64,000 bases of DNA from DATLMR01 sp964615905 (GTDB lineage Bacteria; Acidobacteriota; Blastocatellia; UBA7656): NCBI GenBank assembly GCA_964615905.1, contig CAZTUB010000002.1, positions 372,001-436,000 of the forward strand, read 5' to 3'. Under the pieces are notes generated by a model. It saw only the letters and a list, made by a program, of their open reading frames with translations, was not told the DNA's origin and did no database searches. Positions 27,520-36,986 of the stretch are shown piece by piece; position 1 is the stretch's first letter; each line of letters starts with the position of its first letter. The position numbers and the translations under genes are program-made.

Positions 27520-28500
27520 ATGAAAGCCTGGCGAGTCAGCGAGTGGTGCGAGCCCGAACAGATGACGCTCGACGAGATCGCGGAGCCTGAGCCGGGACCC
27601 GGCCAGGTGCGAATCAAAAACGCGGCGGCGGCGCTCAATTTCTACGACATCCTTATGATACAGGGTAAGTATCAGGTCAAGCCGCCGTTGCCGTTCACTC
27701 CGGGCTCTGAAGTCGCAGGCGTTATAGATGCGGTCGGCGAGGGCGTCGAAGGGCTTTCAATCGGGGACCGCGCTCAGGCGATCACTTCGACGGGCGGGTT
27801 TGCCGAGTACTCGGTCGCGCCCGCTGGCCAGACCTTTCGCGTCCCCGCGAGTATGAGCTTCGAAGAAGCGGCCGCGATGATCGTCATCTACCAAACATCT
27901 TATTTCGCGCTCAACAATCGCACGCGGATTCGCGAAGGCGAGTGGCTGCTCGTTCACGCTGCGGCAGGCGGGGTAGGGAGTTCGGCCGTGCAGATAGGCA
28001 AAGCGTTGGGCGCGCGAATTATCGCCACCGCCGGGAGCGCCGAGAAACTCAGTTTTTGCCTGTCGCAGGGGGCCGACCACGCGCTCAACTACCGCGATCA
28101 GGCGTGGGTCGATCAGGTCAAACAGATCACCGGCGGGCGAGGCGCTGATGTCGTCTATGACCCCGTGGGCGGCGACATATTCGATCTCTCGACCAAATGC
28201 ATCGCTTCGGAGGGTCGGTTGCTCGTCATAGGTTTTGCGGGCGGGCGCATCCCGTCGATTGCCGCCAATCGCATCCTGCTCAAGAACATCTCTGTCATAG
28301 GATGTTACTGGGGCGGCTACCTGGAACACCACCCTGAGTTCATGGCCGAGGCTCAAGCGAAACTGTTTGGGATGTACGAAGCGGGGCAGATCAAGCCTGT
28401 GGTCTCGCGCGCGTTTTCGCTCGCTTCGGCGGCAGAGGCGCTAAGGGCGCTGGCCGAACGAAACAGTTACGGCAAGGTGGTGCTGAGCGTTCCGGGATGA
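27520..28500 (+). CDS. NADPH:quinone oxidoreductase / zinc-free MDR enzyme
   Basis: A 326-aa medium-chain dehydrogenase/reductase of the quinone oxidoreductase group. Cofactor-binding loop AAAGGVGSSAVQIGKALGA (about 150-168) and the family pattern GADHALNYRDQ, VVYDPVGGDIFD. The zinc-binding Cys residues of alcohol dehydrogenases are absent. The start is the ATG at 27520 (MKAWRV) with GAGGAGAGG upstream; an earlier in-frame start overlaps the SDR gene. It is probably co-expressed with the SDR and S9 peptidase genes; the shared function is unclear. Confidence 0.9.
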   Translation: MKAWRVSEWCEPEQMTLDEIAEPEPGPGQVRIKNAAAALNFYDILMIQGKYQVKPPLPFTPGSEVAGVIDAVGEGVEGLSIGDRAQAITSTGGFAEYSVAPAGQTFRVPASMSFEEAAAMIVIYQTSYFALNNRTRIREGEWLLVHAAAGGVGSSAVQIGKALGARIIATAGSAEKLSFCLSQGADHALNYRDQAWVDQVKQITGGRGADVVYDPVGGDIFDLSTKCIASEGRLLVIGFAGGRIPSIAANRILLKNISVIGCYWGGYLEHHPEFMAEAQAKLFGMYEAGQIKPVVSRAFSLASAAEALRALAERNSYGKVVLSVPG

Positions 28501-28563
28501 GCGAGCGGCGACCGCCTCCGAGGGCCGGTTTAGGACCGTGGCCACACCTTCCATCACACGCTA

Positions 28564-28592
28564 TTGAATTGACACCGCAAGGGTGATATAAA
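28564..28592 (+). promoter_or_regulatory. Putative sigma70-type promoter for the EEP nuclease
   Basis: TTGAAT (28564-28569), a 17-base spacer, TATAAA (28587-28592). It lies about 150 bases before the gene start and downstream of the previous gene's stop. Confidence 0.4.
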
Positions 28593-28668
28593 ACACACCG
28601 CTCGAATCAGGCCGCCAGATAAAACAGACAACGCGATTTATCGATAACTCATTAGCTCGGAGTTGAAT

Positions 28669-28698
28669 CTGCCCGCCGCCTTGCGAGAAGGCGGGCAG
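28669..28698 (+). promoter_or_regulatory. Leader hairpin before the EEP nuclease
   Basis: CTGCCC/GGGCAG and GCCTT/AAGGC pair around GCGAG with a 3-base bulge, 40 bases before the ATG at 28739. It is probably in the 5' UTR; no known riboswitch class is recognised. Confidence 0.35.
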
Positions 28699-28738
28699 AG
28701 AAAGTCGTGTCTCATGCCTAAAAGAAGGGAGAACCGAG

Positions 28739-29818
28739 ATGCCGTTTTACTACAATCTTCACAAACACGACAGGACCTTTACCGCGACGCACGCAAAGCG
28801 CACAGCCGAGGGCTTGCTGCGCTTGAAGGAGGCGTTTAAGACTGAAAAAGTGCCGGAGCGCACTCGCGCCAGCCGACTGTTGCTGGCGACCTGGAACATT
28901 CGCGAGTTTGAATCGGCCAAGTATGGGCCGCGCCAGCGCGAGGCGCTCTACTATATCGCAGAGATCATCGACCACTTCGACATCGTAGCCGTCCAGGAAG
29001 TACGCGACGATCTGTCGTCGCTCGAAAAGGTGATGGATATACTGGGCGGGGCGTGGGAGTACCTGTTGACAGACGTTACGGAAGGGCGGCAGGGGAACTC
29101 CGAGCGGATGGCCTTCATCTATGACACGCGCAAGGTGCGCTTCGGAGGGCTTGCGGGCGAGATAGTGATTCCGCCTGTCGACAAAGAGAATCCGGCGGGC
29201 CAGTACGCGCGAACGCCGTTCATGGTAGGGTTTCGCACAGGCTGGTTCAAGTTCACGATCTGCACTACGCACATTTACTACGGCCAGAGCGTAGCGGAAG
29301 ACCCGCAGCGCGTGAAGGAGATCGAGCTGCTCGCAACGCATCTGGCTGCAATAGTGACGGGAAAGAACCCGTGGGCGAAGAACATGATCGTGCTCGGCGA
29401 TTTCAACATCTTTCAGGAGAAGGACAAGACCTTCAAGGCGCTGACAGCGCCGGGATTCCAGGTACATCCGGGGCTGCTTAAGATCGGCTCGAACGTCGAT
29501 CAATCGAAACATTTCGACCAGATCGCCTTTATCGCCCCCGATCTCAAGGACCGCCTAGAAGAGTGCAACGCGGGCGTATTCAACTTCTACAATTATGTCT
29601 ATCGCGACGGCGACGCGCAGAAATACGCTCCCGACGTGCCGAAGACTTCTAAGGGCAAAGAGGGCAAGTATAGAGACTGGCGAACGTACCAGATGTCGGA
29701 CCACCTGCCGGTGTGGATCGAGCTTCGCGTCGATTTCAGCCGCGAGTATATCGACCGCATCGCTCGCGGCAAGGAAGCCGTAGTCCCCGTAAGCGCGCCG
29801 GTCGAGCCGCAATCTTAG
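28739..29818 (+). CDS. Endonuclease/exonuclease/phosphatase-family protein
   Basis: A 359-aa protein with an EEP (DNase I-like) catalytic core. ATWNIREFE (about 53-61) provides the first metal-site Asn, AVQEVRDDL the Glu, LGDFNIFQ the Asp/Asn pair (about 219-226), and SDHLPVWIEL the C-terminal Asp-His. An N-terminal ~45-residue segment, FYYNLHKHDRTFTATHAKR, precedes the core. There is no signal peptide, so it is cytoplasmic. It could be a nuclease or phosphodiesterase; the substrate is unknown. A GGGAG ribosome site precedes the ATG. Confidence 0.85.
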   Translation: MPFYYNLHKHDRTFTATHAKRTAEGLLRLKEAFKTEKVPERTRASRLLLATWNIREFESAKYGPRQREALYYIAEIIDHFDIVAVQEVRDDLSSLEKVMDILGGAWEYLLTDVTEGRQGNSERMAFIYDTRKVRFGGLAGEIVIPPVDKENPAGQYARTPFMVGFRTGWFKFTICTTHIYYGQSVAEDPQRVKEIELLATHLAAIVTGKNPWAKNMIVLGDFNIFQEKDKTFKALTAPGFQVHPGLLKIGSNVDQSKHFDQIAFIAPDLKDRLEECNAGVFNFYNYVYRDGDAQKYAPDVPKTSKGKEGKYRDWRTYQMSDHLPVWIELRVDFSREYIDRIARGKEAVVPVSAPVEPQS

Positions 29819-29849
29819 GGCGTGACGGCTAATTCAATCTGCGCGCTGG

Positions 29850-31406
29850 TCACGGCCTGTATCCACGGAGTTTCGGCCCAAGCTCCGAGGGCAGCAGGTC
29901 GTATGCGGTATTGACCCACTCGCAAAGCAGAGGGCGGGTATCGCGCGGGTCTATTATCTCTTCGATGCCGAAGCCTTCGGCTGTTCTAAACGGCGAGCGC
30001 AACTCGTTAAGCATATCTTCGATCTCGCGCCGCCGCGCTTCGGGGTCGGGCGCGGCTTCGATCTCGCGTCGATAAGCCGCCATGACGCCTCCCTCGATTG
30101 GCAGCGAGCCCCAGTCGCCGCTCGGCCAGGCATAGCGCAGGTTCAATCCCTGCGCGTTGCCGTGCGCGGCCCCCGCTACGCCAAACACGCGCCTGAGGAT
30201 CACAGAGACCCACGGCACGCTGGCTTGATAGACCGCCGCCATAGCACGCGCGCCGTAGCGCACTGTGCCCGCGCGCTCGGCGGCGGTCCCGATCAGGAAG
30301 CCCGGCTGGTCCACGAAATTTACCACCGGCAGATGAAACGTGTCGCAAAGATCGACGAAGCGCGTCATCTTCTCGCTCCCCGGCGCATCGAGCCCGCCGC
30401 CGCCTTGCTGCGGGTCGTTCGCCATAACGCCGACAGGGTAGCCGTCGAGCCGCGCAAGCCCTACGACCAGCGGGCGGCCATAGAATTTGCCGATCTCAAA
30501 GAAAGAGTCTCGATCAAGCACAAGGTTGATGATCCTGCGCACGTCGTAACCAACGCGGCGGTCGTGCGGGATTATCGAGATCAACTCTTGTTCGGTTCGA
30601 TTGGGATCGTCGAAGCTGTCACCGCGCGGAGGGACCTGCCAGACGTTAGAAGGCATGTAGGAGAGGAAACGTCGTATCTGGGCGAACGCCTCTTCTTCGC
30701 TTTCGACTTCGTTATCGACCGCGCCGCTGCCGTGAGCGTGGATGTGAGAGCCGCCGAGCTGTTCTTTAGTGACCTTCTGACCGACTCCGCGCTCGACTAC
30801 GGGCGGGCCTGCCACAAAGAGCTGGCTCGTCCCTTTGACCATCAGCGAGAAGTGCGAGTTGACCACGCGCACCGCTCCAAGCCCCGCGACAGAACCCATA
30901 CAAGCGCCCACAACGGGAACTTCGGACAACAGCGCCACCACCGTGTCCCACGACGGGTTCGCGGGCACGTAGGTCCGCTGGTATGTCTCAAGCATCTTAA
31001 CGCTGCCGCCGCCGCCCGTTCCGTCGACGAGCCTCACAACCGGTAGCCTCAGCTCGCGCGCGAGCTTTTCCGCATAGCCCGCTTTGTTGCCGACAGCGGC
31101 GTCGGCCGCGCCGCCTCGCACGGTAAAGTCGTCACCGCCGACGACCACGCGCCGCCCGTCGATGCGCCCTGTTCCCATCACGTAGTTTGACGGCACGAAC
31201 GAAGCAAGGCTGCCGTCTTCGTAAGTCGCCTTGCCGGCGAGCGCGCCGATCTCGTGAAATGAGCCGTAATCGAGCAACTGCTCGATGCGCTCGCGGACGG
31301 TCAGCTTTCCGCTCGCATGCTGGCGCTCTACATTCGCCTCCCCGCCCATCTGCCGCGCAAGCTCGACGCGCCGCTTTATCTCGTCAACTTCGGATTCCCA
31401 GCTCAA
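29850..31406 (-). CDS. Acyl-CoA carboxylase beta (carboxyltransferase) subunit
   Basis: A 518-aa carboxyltransferase of the propionyl/methylmalonyl-CoA (PccB/MmdA) family, which moves a carboxyl group from biotin to an acyl-CoA. The N-terminal crotonase-like half has ASGKLTVRERIEQLLD and GDDFTVRGGAAD; the C-terminal half has PGFLIGTAAERAGTVR, the oxyanion-loop region typical of the family. The TTG start has AGGAGGGG nearby. It is second in a minus-strand pair, 31 bases after the aldolase gene. No biotin-carboxylase subunit is found here, so the partner must be encoded elsewhere. Acyl specificity is uncertain. Confidence 0.9.
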   Translation of the reverse strand: MSWESEVDEIKRRVELARQMGGEANVERQHASGKLTVRERIEQLLDYGSFHEIGALAGKATYEDGSLASFVPSNYVMGTGRIDGRRVVVGGDDFTVRGGAADAAVGNKAGYAEKLARELRLPVVRLVDGTGGGGSVKMLETYQRTYVPANPSWDTVVALLSEVPVVGACMGSVAGLGAVRVVNSHFSLMVKGTSQLFVAGPPVVERGVGQKVTKEQLGGSHIHAHGSGAVDNEVESEEEAFAQIRRFLSYMPSNVWQVPPRGDSFDDPNRTEQELISIIPHDRRVGYDVRRIINLVLDRDSFFEIGKFYGRPLVVGLARLDGYPVGVMANDPQQGGGGLDAPGSEKMTRFVDLCDTFHLPVVNFVDQPGFLIGTAAERAGTVRYGARAMAAVYQASVPWVSVILRRVFGVAGAAHGNAQGLNLRYAWPSGDWGSLPIEGGVMAAYRREIEAAPDPEARRREIEDMLNELRSPFRTAEGFGIEEIIDPRDTRPLLCEWVNTAYDLLPSELGPKLRGYRP

Positions 31407-31437
31407 AACGCCCCCTCCTGCTCGACCGGTTCAGTTT

Positions 31438-32205
31438 CTAATCACGGTACGAAGGATCGACCCGGTCTAGCTTGCGCAAAAGGCCCGGCCAGGCAAGCTC
31501 GCCCCCCATCCCTTTTGTCACAACCTTGGCCTGCGCCGCTATGCCGTCAAGTATGGGCCTGGGGATCGGCACAAGCTCCGCGCCGCCCGATTGCGCGAGA
31601 ATCTGAATCTCACACGAGCGCTGAAGAATGTACATCGCCAGGAATGCGTCGGCAGCCGTGCGCCCTACGGTCAGCAGCCCGTGATTTCTCAGCATCAAGG
31701 ATGTCTTGTCTCCGAGGTCCGCCACGAGCCGGGGCTTTTCGTCTTCGTTTAAGGCTAACCCTTCGTAGTCGTGATAGCCCATCGACGCCAATGGAAAGAG
31801 CGACTGCTGTGATATTGGAAGCAGCCCCTGTTTTTGAGCCGAGACGGCCACTCCTTGCGGTGTGTGCAGGTGCATCACGCACAGAGCGTCTTCGCGCGCG
31901 GCGTGCACGGCGCTGTGAATCGTAAATCCCGCGGGGTTTATCTGGTACGGCGTCTCCATCATGATCTGGCCGTCGAGATCGACTTTCACAAGGCTCGAAG
32001 CGGTGATCTCTTCAAACATCATCCCGTAAGGGTTGATAAGGAAGTGGTGCTCAGGGCCGGGCACACGCGCCGAGATATGTGTGAAGATGAGATCGTCCCA
32101 CCCGTAGTGAGCTACGAGGCGGTATGCGGCGGCGAGGTCTACGCGAGCCTGCCACTCCTCGGCCGAAACCTGTTCGCGAACCGAAGCCGTTTTTGCTTGC
32201 GACAT
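31438..32205 (-). CDS. Class II aldolase/adducin-family protein
   Basis: A 255-aa class II aldolase/adducin domain, a zinc-dependent fold that cleaves or epimerises sugar phosphates, or acts on other hydroxy-carbonyl acids. Zinc ligands are in FTHISAR (near the N-terminus), CVMHLHTPQGVA and LRNHGLLTVG. The ATG at 32205 has AAGGAG 11 bases upstream; an ATG three codons earlier is too close to that site. It is divergent from the enoyl-CoA hydratase gene and shares an operon with the carboxylase. Adducin-like members without a clear sugar substrate are common in such clusters. Confidence 0.85.
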   Translation of the reverse strand: MSQAKTASVREQVSAEEWQARVDLAAAYRLVAHYGWDDLIFTHISARVPGPEHHFLINPYGMMFEEITASSLVKVDLDGQIMMETPYQINPAGFTIHSAVHAAREDALCVMHLHTPQGVAVSAQKQGLLPISQQSLFPLASMGYHDYEGLALNEDEKPRLVADLGDKTSLMLRNHGLLTVGRTAADAFLAMYILQRSCEIQILAQSGGAELVPIPRPILDGIAAQAKVVTKGMGGELAWPGLLRKLDRVDPSYRD

Positions 32206-32355
32206 AGTATTCATCACTCCTTCGATAATATTGAGAGAAGCCGGACGTTCCTGCATTCTAAAACAGGCGACACAAAGATTAAAACCTGTATAGACAAGAT
32301 CGGCCCTGTGAGCGTAATTTTTCTGAGGCCGTAGTAATAGACCGTGGAGGGTCGA

Positions 32356-33117
32356 ATGGAACGAATCAGGATCGAAAATAACGACGGCTTGCTCGTCGTG
32401 ACCATGTCTCGCCCGAAAGCCAACGCGCTCGACGAGGCGATGGTCGAAGAGTTGATCGCGGCGGCAGACAGGGCGGCAACCGACGAAAGTGTGCGCGGGG
32501 TTGTGCTGGCAAGCTCCAGCGAAAAGTTCTTCTCAGGCGGGTTTGATGTTAAGGAAGTTTTCGAATACGACCGCGAGCGGATGACCGCATTTTTCGGAAG
32601 GTTCATCGACCTCTATGAAAGCCTGATCGATCTGCCGAAACCCGTTGTCGCTGCCGTAAACGGCCACGCGTTCGCGGGCGGCGCGGTGCTGGCCCTCGCC
32701 TCGGATGCGCGCGTTATGGCTGAAGGCAATTTCGGGTTCGCGCTGAACGAAATTCACCTTGGGATAGCGCTGCCGCCCGGCATCGTGCGCATGGCCATAT
32801 GCGCAGTCGGTATTACCCACGCTCGCGCGGTTGTGGTCGAAGGCAAGACGCTCACACCCGCCGACGCGCTTGAGATGGGGCTCGCAAGCTCGCTTGTGGG
32901 AGCGGAATCTGTGCTTGACCGAGCGTGCGTGCATGCGCGCGAGCTGTGCGCGAAACCTCCTTTGACCTACGGGGCCGTCAAACGCCAATTCAACAGAATC
33001 GCGGGAAAGGTCGGCGCCGAAAGCGACCGCCAGTCGCTCGGCGCATTTATCGACCACTGGTTTTCCGACGAATCGAAGAAGCACCGCCGCGCGCTGGTCG
33101 AATCTCTGAGGCAGTAG
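32356..33117 (+). CDS. Enoyl-CoA hydratase/isomerase
   Basis: A 253-aa crotonase-superfamily protein. The CoA-binding/oxyanion segments are ASSSEKFFSGGFDVKEV (about 53-69) and AVNGHAFAGGAVLALASD (about 97-114). The first catalytic Glu position of classical hydratases is not obvious, so it may be an isomerase or another crotonase. GGAGGG five bases before the ATG at 32356 sets the start. It is divergent from the aldolase/carboxylase operon, suggesting a joint acyl-CoA catabolic module. A heptamer element follows the stop after four bases. Confidence 0.87.
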   Translation: MERIRIENNDGLLVVTMSRPKANALDEAMVEELIAAADRAATDESVRGVVLASSSEKFFSGGFDVKEVFEYDRERMTAFFGRFIDLYESLIDLPKPVVAAVNGHAFAGGAVLALASDARVMAEGNFGFALNEIHLGIALPPGIVRMAICAVGITHARAVVVEGKTLTPADALEMGLASSLVGAESVLDRACVHARELCAKPPLTYGAVKRQFNRIAGKVGAESDRQSLGAFIDHWFSDESKKHRRALVESLRQ

Positions 33118-33121
33118 GAGC

Positions 33122-33245
33122 GTGAACCGTGAACCGTAAACCGTGACAAGAAGGGAGAGGAGCGGCGCGGCTGCTTTTCTCTTTCTTGTCACTTGTCACT
33201 TGTCACTCTCTTCTGACTTATCACGGTTTACGGTTCGCGGTTTAC
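33122..33245. repeat. Heptanucleotide inverted-repeat element, copy 2
   Basis: Left arm units GTGAACC, GTGAACC, GTAAACC, GTGACAA (33122-33149). Right side TTGTCAC three times (33186-33206), then GGTTTAC, GGTTCGC, GGTTTAC (33225-33245). It fills the gap between the enoyl-CoA hydratase stop and yacG. Confidence 0.85.
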
Positions 33246-33264
33246 GCCGTATCATGAAAGCGTT

Positions 33265-33441
33265 ATGAAATGTCCAATTTGCAACAAGCCGACGGTGTGG
33301 AAAGATAATCCTGATCGCCCTTTTTGCTCCGAGAGGTGCCGCATCATCGACCTGGCCAACTGGTCTTCGGAAGAGTACCGCGTCACGGTTCCTCTTAAAG
33401 ATATTGACGCAGAAGATGTGGTCGACCAGCAGAGAGATTGA
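33265..33441 (+). CDS. yacG: DNA gyrase inhibitor YacG-like zinc protein
   Basis: A small gene of 58 aa, MKCPICNKPTVWKDN and so on. Four Cys zinc ligands, CPIC (3-6) and FCSERCR, followed by IIDLANW, exactly match the YacG family, which binds gyrase and blocks it. TlpA-like follows 7 bases later, then pyk, so this is the first gene of a short operon. Its promoter would lie in or just after heptamer element copy 2. Confidence 0.9.
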   Translation: MKCPICNKPTVWKDNPDRPFCSERCRIIDLANWSSEEYRVTVPLKDIDAEDVVDQQRD

Positions 33442-33448
33442 GGGGTAA

Positions 33449-34048
33449 ATGGCAGAGGATAAATTCTGGACTCCGGGACGTGTGATCGCGACAGTGGTCG
33501 TGGCTGTGCTCGTAGCTACGACGGGCTACCTGCTCTTTTCGGGCGGCTCTCACGTCGATACCGATTCCCGTTTAGCGTTGCCGGGCACGCCCGTCTCTGA
33601 CGCGGCGACCGTGACGCCTTCGGATTACGACGTGCCTACGATTGACGGCGGCGCGATACGGCTTTCTGCCTATCGCGGCAAGGTGCTGGTGGTCGACTTC
33701 TGGGCGACGTGGTGCCCGCCCTGCCGCCAGGAAGTCCCCCAGCTTACACGGCTCGCAAATGAGAACCGCCAGCGCGGGCTCGAAGTAGTCGGACTTCACA
33801 TCGACGATCAGGGCCGCTCCACTCCCGAAGATATTCGCAAATTCATCGACCAGTACGGGATCAACTACACCGTCGGGCTTGCGAGCAACGAGATGTTTAT
33901 CGCGTACCTCGGCGAGAAGGAGACGACCATCCCGCAGACGCTTGTCTTTGACCGAAAGGGTCGGCTCGTCGCGCACCTTATAGGCTACGGCCCGGCTGAT
34001 GCCCGCAGGCTCGACGAAGCGGTCAATAGCGCAATCGCGGACTCTTAA
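33449..34048 (+). CDS. TlpA/ResA-like membrane-anchored thioredoxin-fold protein
   Basis: A 199-aa thiol:disulfide oxidoreductase with an N-terminal membrane anchor (VIATVVVAVLVATTGYLLF) and a periplasmic thioredoxin-like domain. The active site is DFWATWCPPCRQEVP (about 88-102), and the cis-Pro follows in ETTIPQTLVFDRKGR. It reduces or oxidises periplasmic disulfides, for example in c-type cytochrome maturation, which would suit the secreted diheme cytochrome in this window. GAGGGG precedes the ATG. It lies between yacG and pyk with gaps of 7 and 6 bases. Confidence 0.9.
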   Translation: MAEDKFWTPGRVIATVVVAVLVATTGYLLFSGGSHVDTDSRLALPGTPVSDAATVTPSDYDVPTIDGGAIRLSAYRGKVLVVDFWATWCPPCRQEVPQLTRLANENRQRGLEVVGLHIDDQGRSTPEDIRKFIDQYGINYTVGLASNEMFIAYLGEKETTIPQTLVFDRKGRLVAHLIGYGPADARRLDEAVNSAIADS

Positions 34049-34054
34049 CCCTCT

Positions 34055-35488
34055 ATGCGCAGAGCAAAGATAGTAGCGACAATCGGACCGGCGACCAGCT
34101 CAGTTGAGCAACTGCGGCAGTTGATGCTCGCAGGGATGGACGTCGCGCGCATAAATATGTCCCACGGCGAGCGGAATACTCACGGCGAGGTCATCGACCG
34201 CATACGCAAGCTGTCGGATGAGCTTGAAAAGCCTGTTGCGATCATGCTCGACCTTTCCGGTCCGAAGATTCGCACAGGCAAGCTCAAGGGAGGCGAGGTC
34301 GAAGTCCACGAAGGCCAGGAGCTTCGTCTCACCTCCGAAGAAATAGAGGGCGACAACACACGCGTTTACGCCAACTACCCGCTGCTTGCGCGGGAAGTGC
34401 GACCCGGCGACCGGATACTGCTCAGTGACGGCGAGCTAGAGCTACAGGTGATCTCGACGACCGACACCGATGTCGTCACGCGCGTCATTCACGGCGGGGT
34501 GCTAGGCGAGCACAAAGGGATAAACCTGCCGGGTGCGCAAATCTCTATACCCTCGGTCACCGAAAAAGACGTGGCCGATCTGAGGTTCGGCATAGAGCGC
34601 GGCGTCGACATAGTGGCGCAGTCTTTTGTGCGTAACGCCTCGGACTGCGTGCGCGCCCGCGAGCTGATAAAAGAGTTCGGCGGCAAAGCGCGGTTGATAG
34701 CCAAGATCGAAAAGCCTGAAGCCGTCGACGACATCTGCAACATACTTGAGGTGGCCGACGGCATTATGGTTGCGCGCGGGGACCTGGCCGTCGAGACGTC
34801 GACCGAGCGCGTGCCGGTGATTCAAAAACGGATCATACGCGACGCGCTGACGAGCGAAAAACGGATCATAACCGCCACGCAGATGCTACAGTCGATGATC
34901 GAAAACCCTCGACCCACGCGCGCCGAAGCGTCAGACGTTTCAAACGCAGTGCTCGACGGGTCGGACGCGGTTATGCTGTCGGCTGAAACCGCTGTGGGCC
35001 GCTTCCCCATTGAGTCTGTGGTTATGATGGACCGGATCATCCGCTCGACCGAAGAGATGGTATCGCCGTCGAACCAGATGATGAGAGAGACGATATACGG
35101 TCGCAGGTCGGGCTCTTACGGCCGCGCCATCGCAGAGGCGGCGGTGCTGGCCGCCGAAGAGATAGGATGCCGCATGATCGTGGTCATAACCGAAAGCGGC
35201 CACATGGCGCGACGAGTTGCGGCGTTGCGGCCCCGCCAGCGGATCATCGCGCTAACACGGGTGGTGGGAACATATCGCCACCTATCTGCGTTGTGGGGAG
35301 TGGAACCTTGCATGCTCACGGCGTGCTCCCCGTCGTCGGACGACCTGCTTGTATGCAGCGACCGCACGCTGCTCGACAGGAAGCTGGCCGAGCGCGGCGA
35401 AGGCGTGGTGGTGATGGCAGGGCGGATGAGCGACGTTACCATATCGCTTTCGATGAAGCTGCACCGCGTGGGCGAATTTACCGCGTGA
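34055..35488 (+). CDS. pyk: Pyruvate kinase
   Basis: Full-length (477 aa) pyruvate kinase, converting phosphoenolpyruvate and ADP to pyruvate and ATP. Landmarks are the start KIVATIGPATSS, MSHGE, MLDLSGPKIRTG, LIAKIEKPEAVDDI (catalytic Lys and Mg2+ ligands), MVARGDLAVE and ITATQMLQSMIENPRPTRAE. The C-terminal allosteric-domain region (residues ~350-470) is present with ITESGHMARRVAALRP. It is third in the yacG-tlpA-pyk operon, six bases after tlpA. Confidence 0.97.
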   Translation: MRRAKIVATIGPATSSVEQLRQLMLAGMDVARINMSHGERNTHGEVIDRIRKLSDELEKPVAIMLDLSGPKIRTGKLKGGEVEVHEGQELRLTSEEIEGDNTRVYANYPLLAREVRPGDRILLSDGELELQVISTTDTDVVTRVIHGGVLGEHKGINLPGAQISIPSVTEKDVADLRFGIERGVDIVAQSFVRNASDCVRARELIKEFGGKARLIAKIEKPEAVDDICNILEVADGIMVARGDLAVETSTERVPVIQKRIIRDALTSEKRIITATQMLQSMIENPRPTRAEASDVSNAVLDGSDAVMLSAETAVGRFPIESVVMMDRIIRSTEEMVSPSNQMMRETIYGRRSGSYGRAIAEAAVLAAEEIGCRMIVVITESGHMARRVAALRPRQRIIALTRVVGTYRHLSALWGVEPCMLTACSPSSDDLLVCSDRTLLDRKLAERGEGVVVMAGRMSDVTISLSMKLHRVGEFTA

Positions 35489-35567
35489 TCTCATCGCCTG
35501 ACGCGAGCATCCAGGCTCCACACAAAAAACTAATCCTGTACTTACGTGCGCGAATAAGGGTGAAATT

Positions 35568-36986
35568 ATGAAAAGAGCTATGCTTTCTTTCCTGTTCGTT
35601 TTAATGCTAGGGCTCCCGTTTGCGATTAGAGCCATCGGGCAGCAACCCGCGCCCGGCGCGAAAAAGATGAGCGACGCGGAGGTGGTCGCGGACCTGAAGA
35701 AGTATATCGACGAGCTGGTTGCTCAGGACAGATTCTCAGGCACTGTGCTTGTGGCGCGTGACGGCAAGCCCCTCTTCCAGCAGGCTTACGGGCTGGCCAG
35801 CAAGAGCTTTAACGTTCCGAACCGCCTCGATACCAAGTTCAACCTCGGCTCGATGAACAAGATGTTCACCGCCGTGGCCGTGCTCCAGCTGGTCGAGCAG
35901 GGCAAGCTCTCGCTCGAAGACAAGGTCGGCAAGCACATCCCCGACTACCCGAACAAGGACGTGGCCGAGAAGGTGACCATACATCACCTGCTTACGCACA
36001 CGTCGGGGATGGGCAGCTACTTCAACAAAGATTACATGGACGCATCGAAGGCCCGTTTCAAAAAGGTCCGGGATTACTTCCCGCTCATGGCGAACGAGAA
36101 ACTTGCTTTCGAGCCGGGCGCGCGATGGCAATACAGCAACTCCGGCTTCATGCTTTTGGGCGCGATCATCGAAGCCGCGTCGGGCAAGGACTACTTCGAC
36201 TATGTTCGCGAGCACATATATAAGCCCGCGGGGATGACCAACACAGATGCTTACGAGATGGATCAGGACACGCCAAACCTCGCAATCGGGTACACAAATC
36301 CGGGGCGCGGCGGCGCTCCCGCGCAGAACAATCTTTACATGCATGTGGTCAAAGGCGGCCCGGCGGGCGGCGGGTTCTCTACCGTCGAAGACCTGCTCAA
36401 ATTCGACATAGCGCTCAGGCAGCACAAGCTGCTCAGCCAGAAAAACACCGAGCTTCTCTACACAGGAAAGGTCGAATCCGGGGGGCCGAACAGCAAGTAC
36501 GCCTACGGGTTCAGTGATAGCCGAGCGAGCGGCACTCGCATCGTAGGTCACAGCGGCGGCTTTCCCGGCATCAACTCGCAGCTAGACATCTATCTCGATC
36601 TCGGCTACACGGTAGCGGTGATGTCAAATTACAGCCCGCCCGCCGCCAGTCGCATCAATGAGCGCGTGCGCAAGCGCCTCACGGGCGAGCCTGTGATGGC
36701 TGCGATCAACCTTTCTCCCGAAGCGTTGAAAGGATACACGGGCAAGTATGAAGGCAAAGAGCGCGAGCGGACGATAGCCTTTACCGTCGAAGCAGAAGGC
36801 AACGGTTTGTGGTTAATAGTCGGGCGCGAACGCCACAAATTCTTGCCGGTTTCGGAGACGGAGTTCTTTGACGAAGACTATGAGAACGTCCGCGCGACTT
36901 TTATAAAGGACGCGGGCGGTAATTTTTCAAGCTTCAAGCTCGTAGGCGCTGCGCCTACAGAGATCATCGCGGTCAAACAGAAGTGA
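35568..36986 (+). CDS. Exported serine hydrolase, class C beta-lactamase-like
   Basis: A 472-aa exported protein: N-terminal signal (MLSFLFVLMLGLPFAIRAIG) and a beta-lactamase/PBP4*-type domain. The SxxK nucleophile motif is SMNK in FNLGSMNKMFT (about 97-107), the YxN motif is in QYSNSGFMLLG, and the HSGG (KTG-like) motif is in GHSGGFPG. A ~100-residue C-terminal domain (GYTGKYEGK and so on) is the usual extra beta-domain. Acts on periplasmic peptides or cell-wall-type substrates; true beta-lactamase activity is not implied. The stop overlaps the next gene's GTG start by four bases. Confidence 0.9.
   Translation: MKRAMLSFLFVLMLGLPFAIRAIGQQPAPGAKKMSDAEVVADLKKYIDELVAQDRFSGTVLVARDGKPLFQQAYGLASKSFNVPNRLDTKFNLGSMNKMFTAVAVLQLVEQGKLSLEDKVGKHIPDYPNKDVAEKVTIHHLLTHTSGMGSYFNKDYMDASKARFKKVRDYFPLMANEKLAFEPGARWQYSNSGFMLLGAIIEAASGKDYFDYVREHIYKPAGMTNTDAYEMDQDTPNLAIGYTNPGRGGAPAQNNLYMHVVKGGPAGGGFSTVEDLLKFDIALRQHKLLSQKNTELLYTGKVESGGPNSKYAYGFSDSRASGTRIVGHSGGFPGINSQLDIYLDLGYTVAVMSNYSPPAASRINERVRKRLTGEPVMAAINLSPEALKGYTGKYEGKERERTIAFTVEAEGNGLWLIVGRERHKFLPVSETEFFDEDYENVRATFIKDAGGNFSSFKLVGAAPTEIIAVKQK

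Noticed and set aside
28569..28592. TTGACA as the -35 of the EEP promoter
   Set aside because: Its spacing to TATAAA is only 12 bases; TTGAAT at 28564 gives the proper 17.
30162..31046. Plus-strand frame of about 294 codons inside the carboxylase gene
   Set aside because: Shadow of a clear carboxyltransferase.
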